Part shown: piece after piece, positions 1 to 5,816 of the stretch
How positions within the stretch are numbered: position 1 is the first letter of the stretch
Layout of the letters: each line of letters starts with the position of its first letter
DNA from: Pseudomonadota bacterium
GTDB lineage: Bacteria; Pseudomonadota; Gammaproteobacteria; Burkholderiales; SG8-41
Direction: 5' to 3'
NCBI GenBank assembly: GCA_023431245.1
Contig: JAEYXO010000016.1
Coordinates: 1 to 8,037, forward strand
Length of the DNA stretch: 8,037 nucleotides
Notes under the pieces: model-generated
What the model saw: only the letters and a program-made list of their open reading frames with translations
Told to the model about the DNA's origin: nothing
Databases searched by the model: none
Translations under genes and position numbers: made by a program

Positions 1-350
1 TCGTCACCTCCGGCTCCGATGACATCATCGAGCAGATCAACAAGCAGCTGAACAAGCTGGTTGACGTGGTCAAGGTCGTGGACCTGTCGGAAGGCGAGCA
101 CATCGAGCGCGAGCTGATGCTGGTCAAGGTCCGCGCGATCGGCAAGGACCGTGAGGAGATGAAGCGCATGGCGGACATCTTCCGCGGGCGCATCATCGAC
201 GTCACCGACAAGGATTACACGGTCGAGCTGACGGGCCCGGGCTCCAAGCTGGACGCCTTCCTGAAGGCCATCGACCAGGCCGCGATCCTGGAAACCGTCC
301 GCACCGGTGCTTCCGGCATCGGCCGCGGCGACCGCATTTTGAAAGTTTGA
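1..350 (+). CDS. ilvH: Acetolactate synthase small (regulatory) subunit, 3' part
   Basis: IlvH is the regulatory subunit of acetohydroxyacid synthase. It binds the catalytic IlvI/IlvB subunit, stimulates it and confers valine feedback inhibition in the first common step of valine, leucine and isoleucine synthesis. The reading frame is open from base 3 to the TGA at 348-350, giving 115 residues. The family is usually about 160-165 residues, so roughly the first 45-50, with most of the N-terminal ACT domain and its valine-binding residues, lie before the window. Diagnostic stretches seen are INKQLNKLVDVVKVVDL, HIERELMLVKV and the C-terminal TGASGIGRGD. The GTG at 66 is internal and not the start, because the family match continues upstream of it. 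ilvC follows after 61 nt, and ilvI is expected just upstream. Confidence 0.95.
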   Translation, partial: VTSGSDDIIEQINKQLNKLVDVVKVVDLSEGEHIERELMLVKVRAIGKDREEMKRMADIFRGRIIDVTDKDYTVELTGPGSKLDAFLKAIDQAAILETVRTGASGIGRGDRILKV

Positions 351-357
351 GGGTCGG

Positions 358-374
358 CGGGGCGTTGACGCCCG
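358..374 (+). other. Small intercistronic hairpin between ilvH and ilvC
   Basis: GGGCG at 360-364 pairs with CGCCC at 369-373 around a four-base TTGA loop. C358 can add a pair to G374 if G359 bulges. No T-run follows, so this does not look like an intrinsic terminator. It may simply be a processing or stability element in a shared ilvIHC message, or a chance GC-rich hairpin. Confidence 0.3.
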
Positions 375-401
375 TACCGGCTAACCGTTCACGTTTCATA
401 C

Positions 402-407
402 AGAGGA
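402..407 (+). promoter_or_regulatory. Ribosome binding site of ilvC
   Basis: AGAGGA lies four bases before the ATG at 412. It is one of only two clear Shine-Dalgarno sequences in the window, the other being that of leuA, and it fixes the ilvC start. Confidence 0.75.
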
Positions 408-411
408 AGAC

Positions 412-1428
412 ATGAAGATCTATTACGACAAAGACGCCGACCTTTCGCTGATCAAGCGCAAGCAGGTCGCCATCATCGGCTACGGCTCGCAGGGCCACGC
501 CCACGCCAACAACCTGAAGGAGTCCGGGGTCAAGGTGACCGTCGGTCTGCGCAAGGATGGCGCCTCCTGGAACAAGGCCAAGAAGGCCGGCATCGCGGTC
601 AAGGAAGTGGGCGACGCCGTCAAAGGCGCGGACCTGGTGATGATCCTGCTGCCGGACGAGCACCACGCCGACGTCTACCGTGACGAGATCGAGCCGAACC
701 TGAAGAAGGGCGCGACGCTGGCTTTTGCCCATGGTTTCAACGTGCATTTCAAGCAGGTCGAGCCGCGCGCCGACCTCGACGTCATCATGATTGCGCCCAA
801 GGGCCCCGGCCACCTGGTGCGTTCGACCTATACCCAGGGCGGCGGCGTGCCGGCGCTTATCGCGGTGGCCCAGAACCCGAGCAAGAAGGCACGCGACATC
901 GCGCTGTCCTACGCGGCGGCGATCGGCGCGGCGCGTGCCGGCGTGATCGAGACCACCTTCCGCGAGGAATGCGAGACCGACCTGTTCGGCGAGCAGGTCG
1001 TGCTGTGCGGCGGCCTGTCGGCGCTGATCCAGGCCGGCTTCGAGACGCTGGTGGATGCCGGCTACGCCCCGGAAATGGCCTATTTCGAGTGCCTGCACGA
1101 AGTGAAGCTGATCGTGGACCTGATCTACGAGGGCGGCATCGCCAACATGCGTTACTCGGTGTCCAACACCGCGGAATACGGCGACTTCACGCGCGGTCCG
1201 CGCATTGTCACCGAAGAGACCCGCGCCGAGATGCGCCGGATCCTTGCCGAGATCCAGACCGGCCAGTTCGCGAAGGAGTTCATCCTCGAGAACAAGGCCG
1301 GCGCGCCCACGCTGAAAGCGCTGCGCCGCATCGGCCAGGCGCACCAGGTGGAGACTGTCGGCGCGAAGCTGCGCGACATGATGCCCTGGATCAAGAAGAA
1401 CCGGCTGGTCGACCAGTCCAGGAACTGA
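412..1428 (+). CDS. ilvC: Ketol-acid reductoisomerase (NADP+), class I
   Basis: IlvC converts acetolactate or acetohydroxybutyrate to the dihydroxy acid by Mg2+-dependent alkyl migration and NADPH reduction. It acts in the cytosol and is the second common step of valine, leucine and isoleucine synthesis. The 338-residue length is that of the short class I enzyme, unlike the roughly 490-residue E. coli type. The Rossmann motif GYGSQG is at residues 23-28. R47 and S52 in the following loop are typical NADPH phosphate contacts. H107 in AHGFN is the conserved catalytic-site histidine. The metal ligands D190, E194, E226 and E230 all fall at their standard class I positions. The start is supported by AGAGGA four bases upstream. 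The gene follows ilvH closely, as expected for an ilvIHC operon, and is followed by a strong terminator-like hairpin. Nothing is missing or truncated. Confidence 0.98.
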   Translation: MKIYYDKDADLSLIKRKQVAIIGYGSQGHAHANNLKESGVKVTVGLRKDGASWNKAKKAGIAVKEVGDAVKGADLVMILLPDEHHADVYRDEIEPNLKKGATLAFAHGFNVHFKQVEPRADLDVIMIAPKGPGHLVRSTYTQGGGVPALIAVAQNPSKKARDIALSYAAAIGAARAGVIETTFREECETDLFGEQVVLCGGLSALIQAGFETLVDAGYAPEMAYFECLHEVKLIVDLIYEGGIANMRYSVSNTAEYGDFTRGPRIVTEETRAEMRRILAEIQTGQFAKEFILENKAGAPTLKALRRIGQAHQVETVGAKLRDMMPWIKKNRLVDQSRN

Positions 1429-1434
1429 AGACGC

Positions 1435-1506
1435 GTGAAGGGCGGTTTGTTCCGGGGTTGTCGCCCTGAGCGGCGGACCCCGTGCAAGCCGCCCTTTGCC
1501 ATTTTT
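1435..1506 (+). terminator. Intrinsic terminator or attenuator between ilvC and psd
   Basis: Bases 1435-1449 can pair with 1485-1499 to give a 15-bp stem with three G-U wobbles; its core is AAGGGCGG with CCGCCCTT plus flanking pairs. Inside it, CGGGGT (1453-1458) pairs with ACCCCG (1477-1482), and TCGCC (1461-1465) with GGCGG (1472-1476, one wobble), around a six-base loop. Two bases after the stem comes TTTTT at 1502-1506. This is the layout of a Rho-independent terminator, and I infer that it ends or limits transcripts from the ilv genes. It ends only five bases before the psd start codon, so it could also be an attenuator for psd-pssA. Confidence 0.72.
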
Positions 1507-1511
1507 CATTG

Positions 1512-2156
1512 ATGAAGACCTACCCTCATCCGATCATTGCCCGAGAGGGCTGGCCTTTTATCGCCATTGCCGTGGTTCTGGCGGCCGGCATTCACGGCTA
1601 CGCCGGATTCGGATGGGCGGCGTTCCCGTGGCTGGTGGTGCTGTTCATGGTCCAGTTTTTCCGCGATCCGCCGCGTCGGATCCCGGAAGAGGCCGGTGCA
1701 GTCCTGTCGCCGGCGGACGGGCGCATCGTCTCGGTGGGGAGGGTGCGCGATCCCTATCTCGAGCGTGAGGCGCTGAAGATCAGCGTTTTCATGAATGTGT
1801 TCAACGCGCATTCGAACCGCAGTCCGGTGGATGGCACGGTGGAAAAAACCTGGTACTTCCCGGGAAGGTTCTTCAATGCCGATCTCGACAAGGCTTCGGC
1901 CGAAAACGAGCGTGCGGTGATCTACCTGCGCACCGCCGCCGGACACGATGTGACCTGTGTGCAGGTGGCGGGCCTGATCGCCCGGCGCATCCTGTGTTAC
2001 GCGAAGGAAGGGCAGACAATGAAGCGGGGCGAGCGTTTCGGATTCATCCGTTTCGGATCGCGCGTGGATGTCTACCTGCCGCCGGAGTCGGTCCCGAAGG
2101 TCTGCGTCGGCGACAAGGTTTACGCGACCGAAACCGTGCTGGCTGTGCTGGCCTGA
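1512..2156 (+). CDS. psd: Phosphatidylserine decarboxylase, short (PSD-A-like) form
   Basis: This is the pyruvoyl enzyme that decarboxylates phosphatidylserine to phosphatidylethanolamine at the inner membrane. The protein has 214 residues, the short-form length, against about 320 for the E. coli type. Residues 15-50 are hydrophobic and probably form one or two membrane segments, followed by the basic stretch RDPPRR. Conserved SPADG (66-70) and FMNVFNAH (93-100) carry the Asp and His expected in the self-processing site. RFGSRVD (180-186) holds the Gly182-Ser183 cleavage point, where serine becomes the pyruvoyl group, separating a beta chain from a short alpha chain. I chose ATG 1512 over GTG 1482 because the family begins with a YPHPIIAREGWPF-like N-terminus and the ten extra codons lie inside the terminator stem. 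No Shine-Dalgarno is visible. The next gene, pssA, makes its substrate. Confidence 0.95.
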   Translation: MKTYPHPIIAREGWPFIAIAVVLAAGIHGYAGFGWAAFPWLVVLFMVQFFRDPPRRIPEEAGAVLSPADGRIVSVGRVRDPYLEREALKISVFMNVFNAHSNRSPVDGTVEKTWYFPGRFFNADLDKASAENERAVIYLRTAAGHDVTCVQVAGLIARRILCYAKEGQTMKRGERFGFIRFGSRVDVYLPPESVPKVCVGDKVYATETVLAVLA

Positions 2157-2182
2157 CACCCGGGCGGCGACTGGTTTAAGAT
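2153..2182 (+). promoter_or_regulatory. Candidate promoter for pssA
   Basis: CTGACA (2153-2158) matches the -35 consensus at five of six bases. After an 18-base spacer comes TAAGAT (2177-2182), matching -10 at four of six. The predicted start point falls at about 2189-2190, on or next to the A of the pssA ATG, which would give a leaderless or nearly leaderless transcript. pssA has no Shine-Dalgarno, which is consistent with this. It is a by-eye match only, and the -35 overlaps the psd stop codon. Confidence 0.4.
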
Positions 2183-2189
2183 TGCGGCC

Positions 2190-3008
2190 ATGGCCGAACT
2201 CAAGGAACACAAGCTCTTCATCAAGTCGCGGTTCGCGCGCCGCGGCATCTACTGGCTCCCGAACCTGTTCACGATTGCCGCGCTTTTCGCCGGTTTTTAT
2301 GCGATCGTCCAGGCTGTCAGCGGGCGCTTCGAGCACGCGGCGATCGCCATTTTCGTGGCGCTGGTGCTGGACGGCCTTGACGGGCGGGTGGCCCGGCTGA
2401 CCCATACCCAGAGTGCATTTGGCGCCGAGCTCGACAGCCTCTCCGACATGGTGTCCTTCGGTGTCGCACCGGCGCTGGTGGTGTATGTCTGGGCGCTGAA
2501 GGATTTTGCGGCCATGCAGACCGTACCGTTGCTGGGCCCCTGGCTGTCGACGAAACTGGGCTGGATCGCGGCCTTCGTCTATTGCGCCTGCGCGGCATTG
2601 CGGCTCGCCCGCTTCAACACCAACATCGACATCGTCGACAAGCGCTTCTTCCAGGGATTGCCCAGTCCTGCGGCCGCAGCGCTGGTTGCCGGCCTGGTGC
2701 TCGCGATGACCGAGTATCAGGTCAAGGGCGCGGAAGTGAAGTGGCTGGCCTGGGGGCTGACGCTGGTCGCCGGGTTGACGATGGTCAGCAACCTGCGGTT
2801 TTACAGCGGCAAGAACATCAACCTGCGCAAAAGTGTTCCTTTTTCGGCGGTGGTCGGTATTGCCCTGGGTTTCGTTCTGCTGATCTCCTTTGCCAACACG
2901 CTTCCCGAACTGCTGTTTACGCTGTTTGCCCTTTACGGGCTGTCGGGTTATGCGCTCTGGGTGTATGACCGTTTTCGCCGGAAACCGCCGGCTGAGCCTG
3001 CGCCCTGA
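2190..3008 (+). CDS. pssA: CDP-diacylglycerol--serine O-phosphatidyltransferase
   Basis: PssA joins serine to CDP-diacylglycerol, releasing CMP and phosphatidylserine, which Psd then decarboxylates to phosphatidylethanolamine. It is an integral inner-membrane protein of the CDP-alcohol phosphatidyltransferase family, unlike the peripheral PssA of E. coli. In its 272 residues the family signature is complete: D61, D64-G65, A68-R69, G78, D82 and D86. These aspartates bind the metal ions and CDP-lipid. Hydrophobic segments at about 24-43, 49-61, 88-104, 125-138, 160-175, 186-200, 217-234 and 238-258 fit a multi-helix protein, followed by a basic, proline-rich tail. It starts 33 nt after psd. No better start exists upstream in frame and there is no clear Shine-Dalgarno. 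The serine-specific call rests on overall resemblance (RFNTN, FFQGLPSP, NLRFYSGKN) and on pairing with psd. Confidence 0.95.
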   Translation: MAELKEHKLFIKSRFARRGIYWLPNLFTIAALFAGFYAIVQAVSGRFEHAAIAIFVALVLDGLDGRVARLTHTQSAFGAELDSLSDMVSFGVAPALVVYVWALKDFAAMQTVPLLGPWLSTKLGWIAAFVYCACAALRLARFNTNIDIVDKRFFQGLPSPAAAALVAGLVLAMTEYQVKGAEVKWLAWGLTLVAGLTMVSNLRFYSGKNINLRKSVPFSAVVGIALGFVLLISFANTLPELLFTLFALYGLSGYALWVYDRFRRKPPAEPAP

Positions 3009-3013
3009 CGGGC

Positions 3014-3042
3014 TTGCGGGCCCGGGGAAAAGCCGATATATT
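3014..3042 (+). promoter_or_regulatory. Candidate promoter for the leu leader and leuA
   Basis: TTGCGG (3014-3019) and TATATT (3037-3042) are separated by exactly 17 bases. The -10 matches consensus at five of six positions and the -35 at three of six. Transcription would begin near 3049-3050, two or three bases before the ATG of the small leucine-rich ORF. The AT-rich patch stands out from its GC-rich surroundings just after pssA ends. This suggests leuA has its own regulated promoter rather than depending on read-through. Confidence 0.5.
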
Positions 3043-3051
3043 CATTTCATC

Positions 3052-3138
3052 ATGTCCGGTTCAATGCAGACCCTGAAGTTCCTCCCGCTCGCCGCGCTTG
3101 CGCTGGCGGGTCTGCTGCTGCGCGGCCGCGCGCGCTAA
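3052..3138 (+). CDS. Putative leucine-rich leader peptide of leuA (leuL-like)
   Basis: A 28-codon ORF runs from ATG 3052 to TAA 3136-3138, starting just downstream of a promoter-like element and 112 nt upstream of leuA. Eight codons are leucine (residues 8, 11, 13, 16, 18, 21, 22, 23), ending in three consecutive CTG codons followed by RGRAR. E. coli LeuL, also 28 residues, likewise has a leucine run followed by RGR before its end. A ribosome stalling on the CTG run when charged tRNA-Leu is short would be the classic attenuation signal. There is no Shine-Dalgarno; a second in-frame ATG at 3064 would give 24 residues. The hydrophobic middle also resembles a signal peptide, so a decayed lipoprotein or exported-protein start is the main alternative. 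Position and the leucine run favour a leader peptide. Confidence 0.55.
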   Translation: MSGSMQTLKFLPLAALALAGLLLRGRAR

Positions 3139-3250
3139 CCCTACTCCTCATTCCAATTGCAGTTCCCAGTCCGGCGCCAACATCGGAGCCGGAAAACCCG
3201 ATTTACGGTCGTGCGCCGCGCGCAGGCCGGCAACAGCTGAGGTATCCATC
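3139..3250 (+). promoter_or_regulatory. leuA leader RNA, possible attenuation or SD-masking region
   Basis: This untranslated stretch joins the leader ORF to leuA. TCCGGC (3170-3175) pairs with GCCGGA (3188-3193) in a six-bp hairpin with a 12-base loop. CCGGC (3171-3175) could instead pair with GCCGG (3226-3230). CTGCGCG (3118-3124), which covers the last leader Leu codon, is exactly complementary to CGCGCAG (3219-3225). CCTCA (3146-3150), just after the leader stop, is complementary to TGAGG (3238-3242) in the leuA ribosome binding site. These overlapping pairings could form alternative structures set by ribosome position. No hairpin here is followed by a convincing T-run, so classic Rho-independent attenuation is not proven; masking of translation is an alternative. 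Confidence 0.4.
3239..3243 (+). promoter_or_regulatory. Ribosome binding site of leuA
   Basis: GAGGT lies seven bases before ATG 3251. It decides the leuA start over the upstream in-frame start at 3098, which would add 51 unrelated residues. Confidence 0.8.
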
Positions 3251-4792
3251 ATGGGCAAGGAAAAACTGATCATATTTGACACCACGATGCGCGACGGTGA
3301 ACAGAGTCCCGGCGCGTCGATGACCAGGGACGACAAGCTGCGCATTGCGCGCCAGCTGGAGCGCATGCGCGTGGATGTCATCGAGGCCGGATTCCCGGCG
3401 GCGAGCGACGGCGATTTCGAATCGGTGCAGGCGGTGGCCCGCGCGATCAAGGACAGCACGGTCTGCGGTCTCGCCCGCGCCAACGAGAAAGACATCCGCC
3501 GCTGCGGCGAAGCGGTGCGGGTGGCTGCGCAGCCGCGCATCCACACCTTCATCGCCACTTCCCCGATCCACATGGAGAAGAAGCTGCGCATGGAGCCGTC
3601 ACAGGTCATCGACCAGGCGGTGCGGGCGATCAAGTGGGCGCGTGAATATACCGACAACGTCGAGTTCTCCCCCGAAGACGCCGGCCGGTCCGACCTGGAC
3701 TTTCTTTGCCGCATTCTCGAGCAGGTGATCAAGGCCGGCGCCCGCACCATCAACGTGCCGGATACCGTCGGCTACACCCTGCCTGACCAGTTCGGGCGCC
3801 TGATCAAGAACCTGCGCGAGCGCATCCCCAATTCCGACCAGGCGATCTGGTCCGTGCACTGCCACAACGACCTCGGCCTCGCCGTCGCCAATTCGCTGTC
3901 TGCGGTGCTGAACGGCGCGCGCCAGGTGGAGTGCACCATCAACGGCCTCGGCGAGCGCGCGGGCAATGCGGCCCTCGAGGAAATCGTGATGGCCGTGCGG
4001 ACACGCCAGGACATCTTCAATTGCGACACTGATGTCGACGCCACGCAGATCGTGCCGGCCTCGAAGCTGGTGTCCGGCATCACCGGTTACCCGGTGCAGC
4101 CGAACAAGGCCATCGTCGGCGCCAATGCCTTTGCCCACGAGTCCGGCATCCACCAGGACGGCGTGCTGAAGCATCGCGAGACCTATGAAATCATGAGCGC
4201 CGAATCAGTCGGCTGGACCACCAACCGGCTGACGCTCGGCAAGCTTTCCGGCCGCAATGCCTTCAAGACCCGCTTGCAGGAGATCGGCGTCGAGCTGGAG
4301 TCGGAGGAGGCGCTCAACGCGGCGTTCAAGCGTTTCAAGGAGCTCGCGGACAAGAAGCGCGAAATTTTCGACGAGGACCTCCATGCGTTGATCAGCGAGG
4401 AAAACCTCGAGCACGTCGAAAACGAGCGTTTCAACCTGGTGTCCCTGACCGCGCATTCGGAGACCGGAGAGCAGCCCTATGCCCGCATCATGATGTCCGA
4501 TGATGGCAGGGAACGCCCCTCCGAGGCCCAGGGCAGCGGGCCGGTCGATGCCGCATTCAAGGCGATCGAGGCACTGGTGCACAGCGGGGCTGAACTGCTG
4601 CTGTATTCGGTCAATGCCATCACCACCGGCACCGACGCCCAGGGCGAGGTCACCGTGCGGTTGTCGAAGGACGGGCGCATCGTCAATGGCCAGGGGGCGG
4701 ATACCGACATCGTGGTGGCATCGGCCAAGGCCTACATCAACGCCCTGAACAGGCTGTTTGCCAAGGTCGAGCGGCTGAATCCGCAGCTCTGA
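3251..4792 (+). CDS. leuA: 2-Isopropylmalate synthase
   Basis: LeuA condenses acetyl-CoA with 2-ketoisovalerate to form 2-isopropylmalate, the committed step of leucine synthesis, in the cytosol. The 513-residue protein is the normal length of the bacterial type 1 enzyme. The TIM-barrel catalytic domain covers about residues 4-275: FDTTMRDGEQSPG (9-21) supplies the catalytic Arg14 and metal-ligand Asp15, NVPDTVGY (168-175) lies in the active site, HCHNDLG (203-209) gives the metal-binding His203 and His205, and GLGERAGN (232-239) is the family signature. HESGIHQDG (296-304) belongs to the linker subdomain. From about 395 to the end lies the leucine-binding allosteric domain, with SGAELLLYSVNAITTGTDAQG-like features characteristic of LeuA rather than homocitrate or citramalate synthase. 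ATG 3251 is preceded by GAGGT at good spacing. Both feedback inhibition and a leader region upstream point to control by leucine. Confidence 0.97.
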   Translation: MGKEKLIIFDTTMRDGEQSPGASMTRDDKLRIARQLERMRVDVIEAGFPAASDGDFESVQAVARAIKDSTVCGLARANEKDIRRCGEAVRVAAQPRIHTFIATSPIHMEKKLRMEPSQVIDQAVRAIKWAREYTDNVEFSPEDAGRSDLDFLCRILEQVIKAGARTINVPDTVGYTLPDQFGRLIKNLRERIPNSDQAIWSVHCHNDLGLAVANSLSAVLNGARQVECTINGLGERAGNAALEEIVMAVRTRQDIFNCDTDVDATQIVPASKLVSGITGYPVQPNKAIVGANAFAHESGIHQDGVLKHRETYEIMSAESVGWTTNRLTLGKLSGRNAFKTRLQEIGVELESEEALNAAFKRFKELADKKREIFDEDLHALISEENLEHVENERFNLVSLTAHSETGEQPYARIMMSDDGRERPSEAQGSGPVDAAFKAIEALVHSGAELLLYSVNAITTGTDAQGEVTVRLSKDGRIVNGQGADTDIVVASAKAYINALNRLFAKVERLNPQL

Positions 4793-4817
4793 CCATTGCG
4801 GATTCCGCCGGTGCCGT

Positions 4818-4841
4818 GCCGGCCGAGCTGAAGCGGCCGGT
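4818..4841. terminator. Hairpin between convergent leuA and DUF2069 gene
   Basis: CCGGCCG (4819-4825) pairs perfectly with CGGCCGG (4834-4840) around an eight-base loop, and G4818-T4841 can add a wobble. It occupies the 48-bp gap between two converging genes, the usual place for a shared terminator. Neither side has a real T-run, so it may need Rho or act mainly as a 3'-end stabiliser. Confidence 0.4.
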
Positions 4842-5218
4842 CAGGCCGTTGTTCCGGTTCCTGCGTGTCCGGAGCTGCGGCCGGCACGCAGGTGGGCGAT
4901 GGCCGCGAAATAAAACGCCACGGACAGCGCGGTTTCCACCAACCCCAGCGTTGCGCTCATCCCGCTGTCCGACCACCCGCGCACAACACCTTCCGTGAAG
5001 TAGGCAAGGATCAGCATGGTCGAGGCGCGGTAGGTGTAGTTGCGGCCGCGCGCGATGCCCGGGAGTATCCACAGCAGCGGCAGCGCCTTCAGTGCCAGCC
5101 AGGAGCCGCCGGGCCGCAGCGGCGCCAGCCACAGTTCCCAGGCCAGGCAAAGCAGCAGCAGTGCGGCGAGCAGGGCAGTTGCTGCTCCCTGCCAGCGCCG
5201 GGCCGCAGCCAGGCTCAT
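4841..5218 (-). CDS. DUF2069 family membrane protein
   Basis: This 125-residue protein resembles the DUF2069 family of small proteobacterial inner-membrane proteins, whose function is not known to me. Four hydrophobic segments are visible at about 11-30, 40-54, 64-79 and 90-109. The most family-like part is the centre: LALKALPLL (41-49), PGIARGRNYTYR (53-64), then ILAYFTEGVVRGWSD (70-84). The tail after 110 is short, Gly/Ser/Thr-rich and probably variable. Its ATG overlaps the wrbA stop as ATGA (5215-5218), which implies translational coupling, and only a weak GAAG-like site lies upstream. The frame stays open upstream through wrbA, but that extension is Arg/Ala-rich antisense-like sequence and is not part of the gene. 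It converges with leuA. Function could be tied to WrbA, but that is inference from adjacency. Confidence 0.85.
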   Translation of the reverse strand: MSLAAARRWQGAATALLAALLLLCLAWELWLAPLRPGGSWLALKALPLLWILPGIARGRNYTYRASTMLILAYFTEGVVRGWSDSGMSATLGLVETALSVAFYFAAIAHLRAGRSSGHAGTGTTA

Positions 5219-5805
5219 GTCGACAGCTTCAGTGCGGTTTCCGCGAGTCGGCGGCCGAGCAGCATGCACAGTTTTTTCTCGTCCCCCGACACGGGCAGCT
5301 CGGCGTTTGCGCCGGCGAGGTGGCTGGCGCCGTACGGCGTACCGCCGGTAGTTGTCGTCAGCAGTTCCGGCGCGGAATAGGGCAGGCCGACAATCAGCAT
5401 GCCGTGGGGCAGCAGCGGCAGCATCATCGACACCAGCGTGGTTTCCTGGCCGCCATGCAGGCTGGCCGTCGACGTGAACACGGCGGCGGGTTTGCCGGCG
5501 AGCGCGCCTCTCAGCCACAGCGCCGAGGTGGAGTCCCAGAAATATTTCATCGGCGCCGCCATATTGCCGAACCGGGTCGGCGAGCCCAGGGCCAGCCCCG
5601 CGCATTCCTCGAGGTCGCCCGCTTCGGCATAAGGTGATCCCGCATCCGGCACGGCGGCGGCGGTGGCTTCGCTGACTGCGGACACGGGGGGCACCGTGCG
5701 CAGGCGCGCAACGGCACCGGCCTGTTCGACGCCGCGCGCGACCAGTTGCGCCATTTCCCGCGTTGCGCCGTGACGGCTGTAGTAAAGGACCAGGATTTCC
5801 TGCAT
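5215..5805 (-). CDS. wrbA: WrbA-type NAD(P)H:quinone oxidoreductase (flavodoxin fold)
   Basis: WrbA-family FMN proteins reduce quinones by two electrons using NAD(P)H, which avoids semiquinone formation and oxidative damage. They act as cytosolic tetramers. The 196-residue length fits the family (about 200). The N-terminal strand and FMN-phosphate loop are LVLYYSRHGATREMA (5-19). GSPTRFGNMAAPMKYFWD (about 74-91) is the characteristic WrbA segment contacting the flavin. FTSTASLHGGQETT (about 109-122) and the later TTTGGTPYGASHL (about 155-167) are further family marks. The variant SRHGAT loop differs from the SMYGH-like loop of E. coli WrbA, so this may be a distinct subgroup, and substrate preference cannot be told. 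ATG 5805 lies 11 nt after the transglycosylase stop, without an evident Shine-Dalgarno, and the 3' end overlaps the DUF2069 gene by four bases, so it is probably co-transcribed. Confidence 0.9.
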   Translation of the reverse strand: MQEILVLYYSRHGATREMAQLVARGVEQAGAVARLRTVPPVSAVSEATAAAVPDAGSPYAEAGDLEECAGLALGSPTRFGNMAAPMKYFWDSTSALWLRGALAGKPAAVFTSTASLHGGQETTLVSMMLPLLPHGMLIVGLPYSAPELLTTTTGGTPYGASHLAGANAELPVSGDEKKLCMLLGRRLAETALKLST

Positions 5806-5816
5806 GGTGACGGCGC

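Noticed and set aside
365..370. TTGACG as a -35 box for ilvC
   Set aside because: No acceptable -10 hexamer is found 16-18 bases downstream (around 387-394), and the sequence forms the loop and arm of a small hairpin.
202..1509. Long minus-strand frame (435 codons) opposite ilvH-ilvC
   Set aside because: It lies antisense to two certain genes, is rich in Arg/His/Asp of the kind produced by the complement of GC-rich codons, and resembles no protein I know.
1482..1511. Upstream GTG start of psd adding ten residues
   Set aside because: The extra residues fall within the terminator stem and do not match the conserved psd N-terminus, which begins at ATG 1512.
3009..3024. CGGGC/GCCCG hairpin just after pssA as a terminator
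   Set aside because: Only five pairs, no T-run, and it overlaps the better-supported promoter-like element.
3098..3250. Upstream in-frame start of leuA adding 51 residues
   Set aside because: The family N-terminus (KLIIFDTTMRDGEQ) starts right after ATG 3251, which has GAGGT at good spacing. The extension is Arg/Ala/Cys-rich and unlike LeuA.
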